Position numbers and translations under genes: made by a program. A DNA stretch of 6,008 nt from an uncultured Hyphomonadaceae bacterium (lineage in GTDB: Bacteria; Pseudomonadota; Alphaproteobacteria; Caulobacterales; Hyphomonadaceae). The notes beneath the pieces were generated by a model. The model was not told the DNA's origin and did no database searches. It was given only the letters and a program-made list of their open reading frames with translations. The DNA lies in assembly GCA_937873805.1 (NCBI GenBank), contig CALMWO010000046.1:1-6008 (forward strand). Reading direction: 5' to 3'. Of the stretch, positions 5,083 to 6,008 are shown piece by piece. Each line of letters begins with the position of its first letter. Positions within the stretch are counted from its first letter, which is position 1.

Positions 5083-6008
5083 TTGGGCAAGCTTTTCGGC
5101 ATTCTTTTCTCGCTGGTGATCGTCGCTGCTGTTGCAGCCGGCGCGGGCTGGTTCTGGCTCAATAGCGCGTTCACCGCAGAAGGCCCGGCAACGGCTGATG
5201 GCAAGCCGCGTGTCGTGATGATCGAGCGCGGATCGGGCGCTCAGGCGATTGCCACGACGCTCAAGGAAGCAGGCGCGATTGCGGATGATAGCCAGTTCCG
5301 CCTGGCGCTTCGCGTGCGCGAAGTCCTCGGCGACAAGCCGGTGATGAAAGCCGGCGAATACGAGATCAAGAGCGGCGCTTCGATGGAAGCGATCGTGAAG
5401 GAGCTCTCGGAAGGCAGCGCGCTTCAATACGCAGTGATCGTGCCCGAGGGCCTGACCAGCCAGATGATCCTCAGCCTGCTGGTCGAGCGCCAGTGGAAAG
5501 CGACTGGCGGCGCGGAGCATACCTACAAGCTCGCCGGGCCTGTTCCTGCTGTCCCCGCCGAGGGCGTGCTTCTGCCCGGCGATTACGCGGTGACGCGGGG
5601 CGATACGGTTGAATCCGTCATCAATCGCATGATCAAGGCGCAGCAGGATCTGCTGGCTGAGCTCTGGCCCAACCGTCAGCCCGGTCTGCCGGTGAAGACG
5701 CCGGAAGAGGCGGTGAATCTCGCTTCCATCGTCGAGAATGAAACCGGCGTGCCGCATGAGCGTCCGCAGGTGGCGTCCTTGTTCATCAACCGCCTGAACA
5801 AGCCGATGCGGCTGCAGAGCGATCCGACCATCGTCTATGGCATCACGCGCGGGGTACCGCTCGGCCACGGTCTGCGCGTCAGCGATCACGCCGACCTTCT
5901 CATCCAGCACGACCGTGTTGCCGTTGAGAAGCTTGAGCTCTTCGCCGGCTCGGGCCCAGCGCACATCCAGGCCTCCATGAATCTTGTCGAGGTCAAAAAT
6001 ATGGGTGG
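5083..6008 (+). CDS. mltG: Endolytic transglycosylase MltG, C-terminus replaced by foreign sequence
   Basis: Inner-membrane lytic transglycosylase (YceG family) that cuts nascent peptidoglycan glycan strands. Residues 4-27 form one N-terminal membrane anchor (LFGILFSLVIVAAVAAGAGW). A small alpha/beta domain follows, with KAGEYEI at 89-95 and VPEGLTS at 120-126, then the catalytic region with ASIVENET (214-221), whose first Glu is the catalytic residue (Glu218 in E. coli), followed by VASLFINRL and MRLQSDPTIVYGI. The start is TTG 5083: an in-frame TAG at 5053-5055 excludes anything longer, no ATG or GTG lies between, and GGGAG (5072-5076) is 6 nt upstream. Homology ends near GLRVS (residues 263-267, about base 5886). 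The expected TPYNTY and GLPPxPIxNPG motifs are absent from all three forward frames, though this frame stays open to the window end. It follows fabF by 45 nt, as in many proteobacterial fab clusters. Confidence 0.88.
   Translation, partial: MGKLFGILFSLVIVAAVAAGAGWFWLNSAFTAEGPATADGKPRVVMIERGSGAQAIATTLKEAGAIADDSQFRLALRVREVLGDKPVMKAGEYEIKSGASMEAIVKELSEGSALQYAVIVPEGLTSQMILSLLVERQWKATGGAEHTYKLAGPVPAVPAEGVLLPGDYAVTRGDTVESVINRMIKAQQDLLAELWPNRQPGLPVKTPEEAVNLASIVENETGVPHERPQVASLFINRLNKPMRLQSDPTIVYGITRGVPLGHGLRVSDHADLLIQHDRVAVEKLELFAGSGPAHIQASMNLVEVKNMG
5878..6008 (-). CDS. pheT: Internal fragment of phenylalanyl-tRNA synthetase beta chain
   Basis: On the minus strand this stretch encodes THIFDLDKIHGGLDVRWARA at its start and then GEELKLLNGN, a VVLDEK segment and GVIAD. 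This matches the PheT pattern HxFDxDKxxGxxxVRxAxxGExxxxLxG with a closing VIAD, in the B3/B4 editing-domain part of the protein. PheT pairs with PheS to charge tRNA-Phe and edits mischarged tyrosine. The N-terminal part would lie beyond 6008. The C-terminal part should continue into a GGIMGGE-like motif but is missing: below about 5866-5878 the reading frame becomes antisense to mltG. Only 43 codons are visible. The frame is intact and the family match is by recall, not search. Confidence 0.75.

Noticed and set aside
5044..5964. A 306-codon open frame on the minus strand opposite mltG
   Set aside because: Only its first ~29 codons (to about 5878) match a protein family, as the PheT fragment. 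The rest is antisense to a well-conserved MltG and resembles no family I know.
5887..6008. A simple frameshift in mltG explaining the lost C-terminal motifs
   Set aside because: The other two forward frames hit stops and contain no TPYNTY or GLPP motif, while the reverse strand encodes PheT.

Overview
The window reads as chromosomal core-genome DNA of an alphaproteobacterium. The evidence is high GC coding sequence, a divergent pair of conserved operons (rpsF-rpsR-rplI on the minus strand, fabD-fabG-acpP-fabF-mltG on the plus strand), a ribosomal protein S6 with the long Gly/Arg/Pro tail common in that class, a GC-rich intergenic palindrome of a type frequent in Caulobacterales and sphingomonads, and a CTTGA-type -35 box. 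A Caulobacterales/Hyphomonadaceae-like source is my best guess, from recall of family sequences and not from a search.

Positions 1-1293 hold a three-gene ribosomal protein operon read leftwards: rpsF (bS6), rpsR (bS18) and rplI (bL9, cut by the window edge). Intergenic gaps are 11 and 13 nt, and each downstream ribosome-binding site overlaps the upstream TAG stop. A good sigma70-type promoter lies at 1405-1432, followed by a leader of about 105 nt with a perfect 7-bp hairpin and possible pairing onto the rpsF ribosome-binding site. The stretch 1294-1541 is the divergent control region shared with fabD.

Positions 1542-5037 hold the core of type II fatty acid synthesis, read rightwards. FabD loads malonate onto ACP, FabF condenses malonyl-ACP with the growing acyl-ACP, FabG reduces the resulting 3-ketoacyl-ACP, and AcpP carries all intermediates on Ser37. 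All four proteins are full length with intact catalytic residues. The fabD-fabG gap carries a pair of inverted GC palindromes flanking an intrinsic terminator. The fabG-acpP gap carries two small dyads, one of which can pair with the acpP ribosome-binding site.

From 5083 a TTG-started mltG (membrane-anchored peptidoglycan endolytic transglycosylase) begins and looks normal, including its catalytic Glu, up to about 5886. There the MltG sequence stops matching its family. The last ~130 bases instead encode, on the opposite strand, an internal piece of phenylalanyl-tRNA synthetase beta chain (PheT). The right end of the window is therefore chimeric: a genome rearrangement or, more probably, an assembly or library misjoin. 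No new defence or mobile system is visible; the junction is the main surprise.
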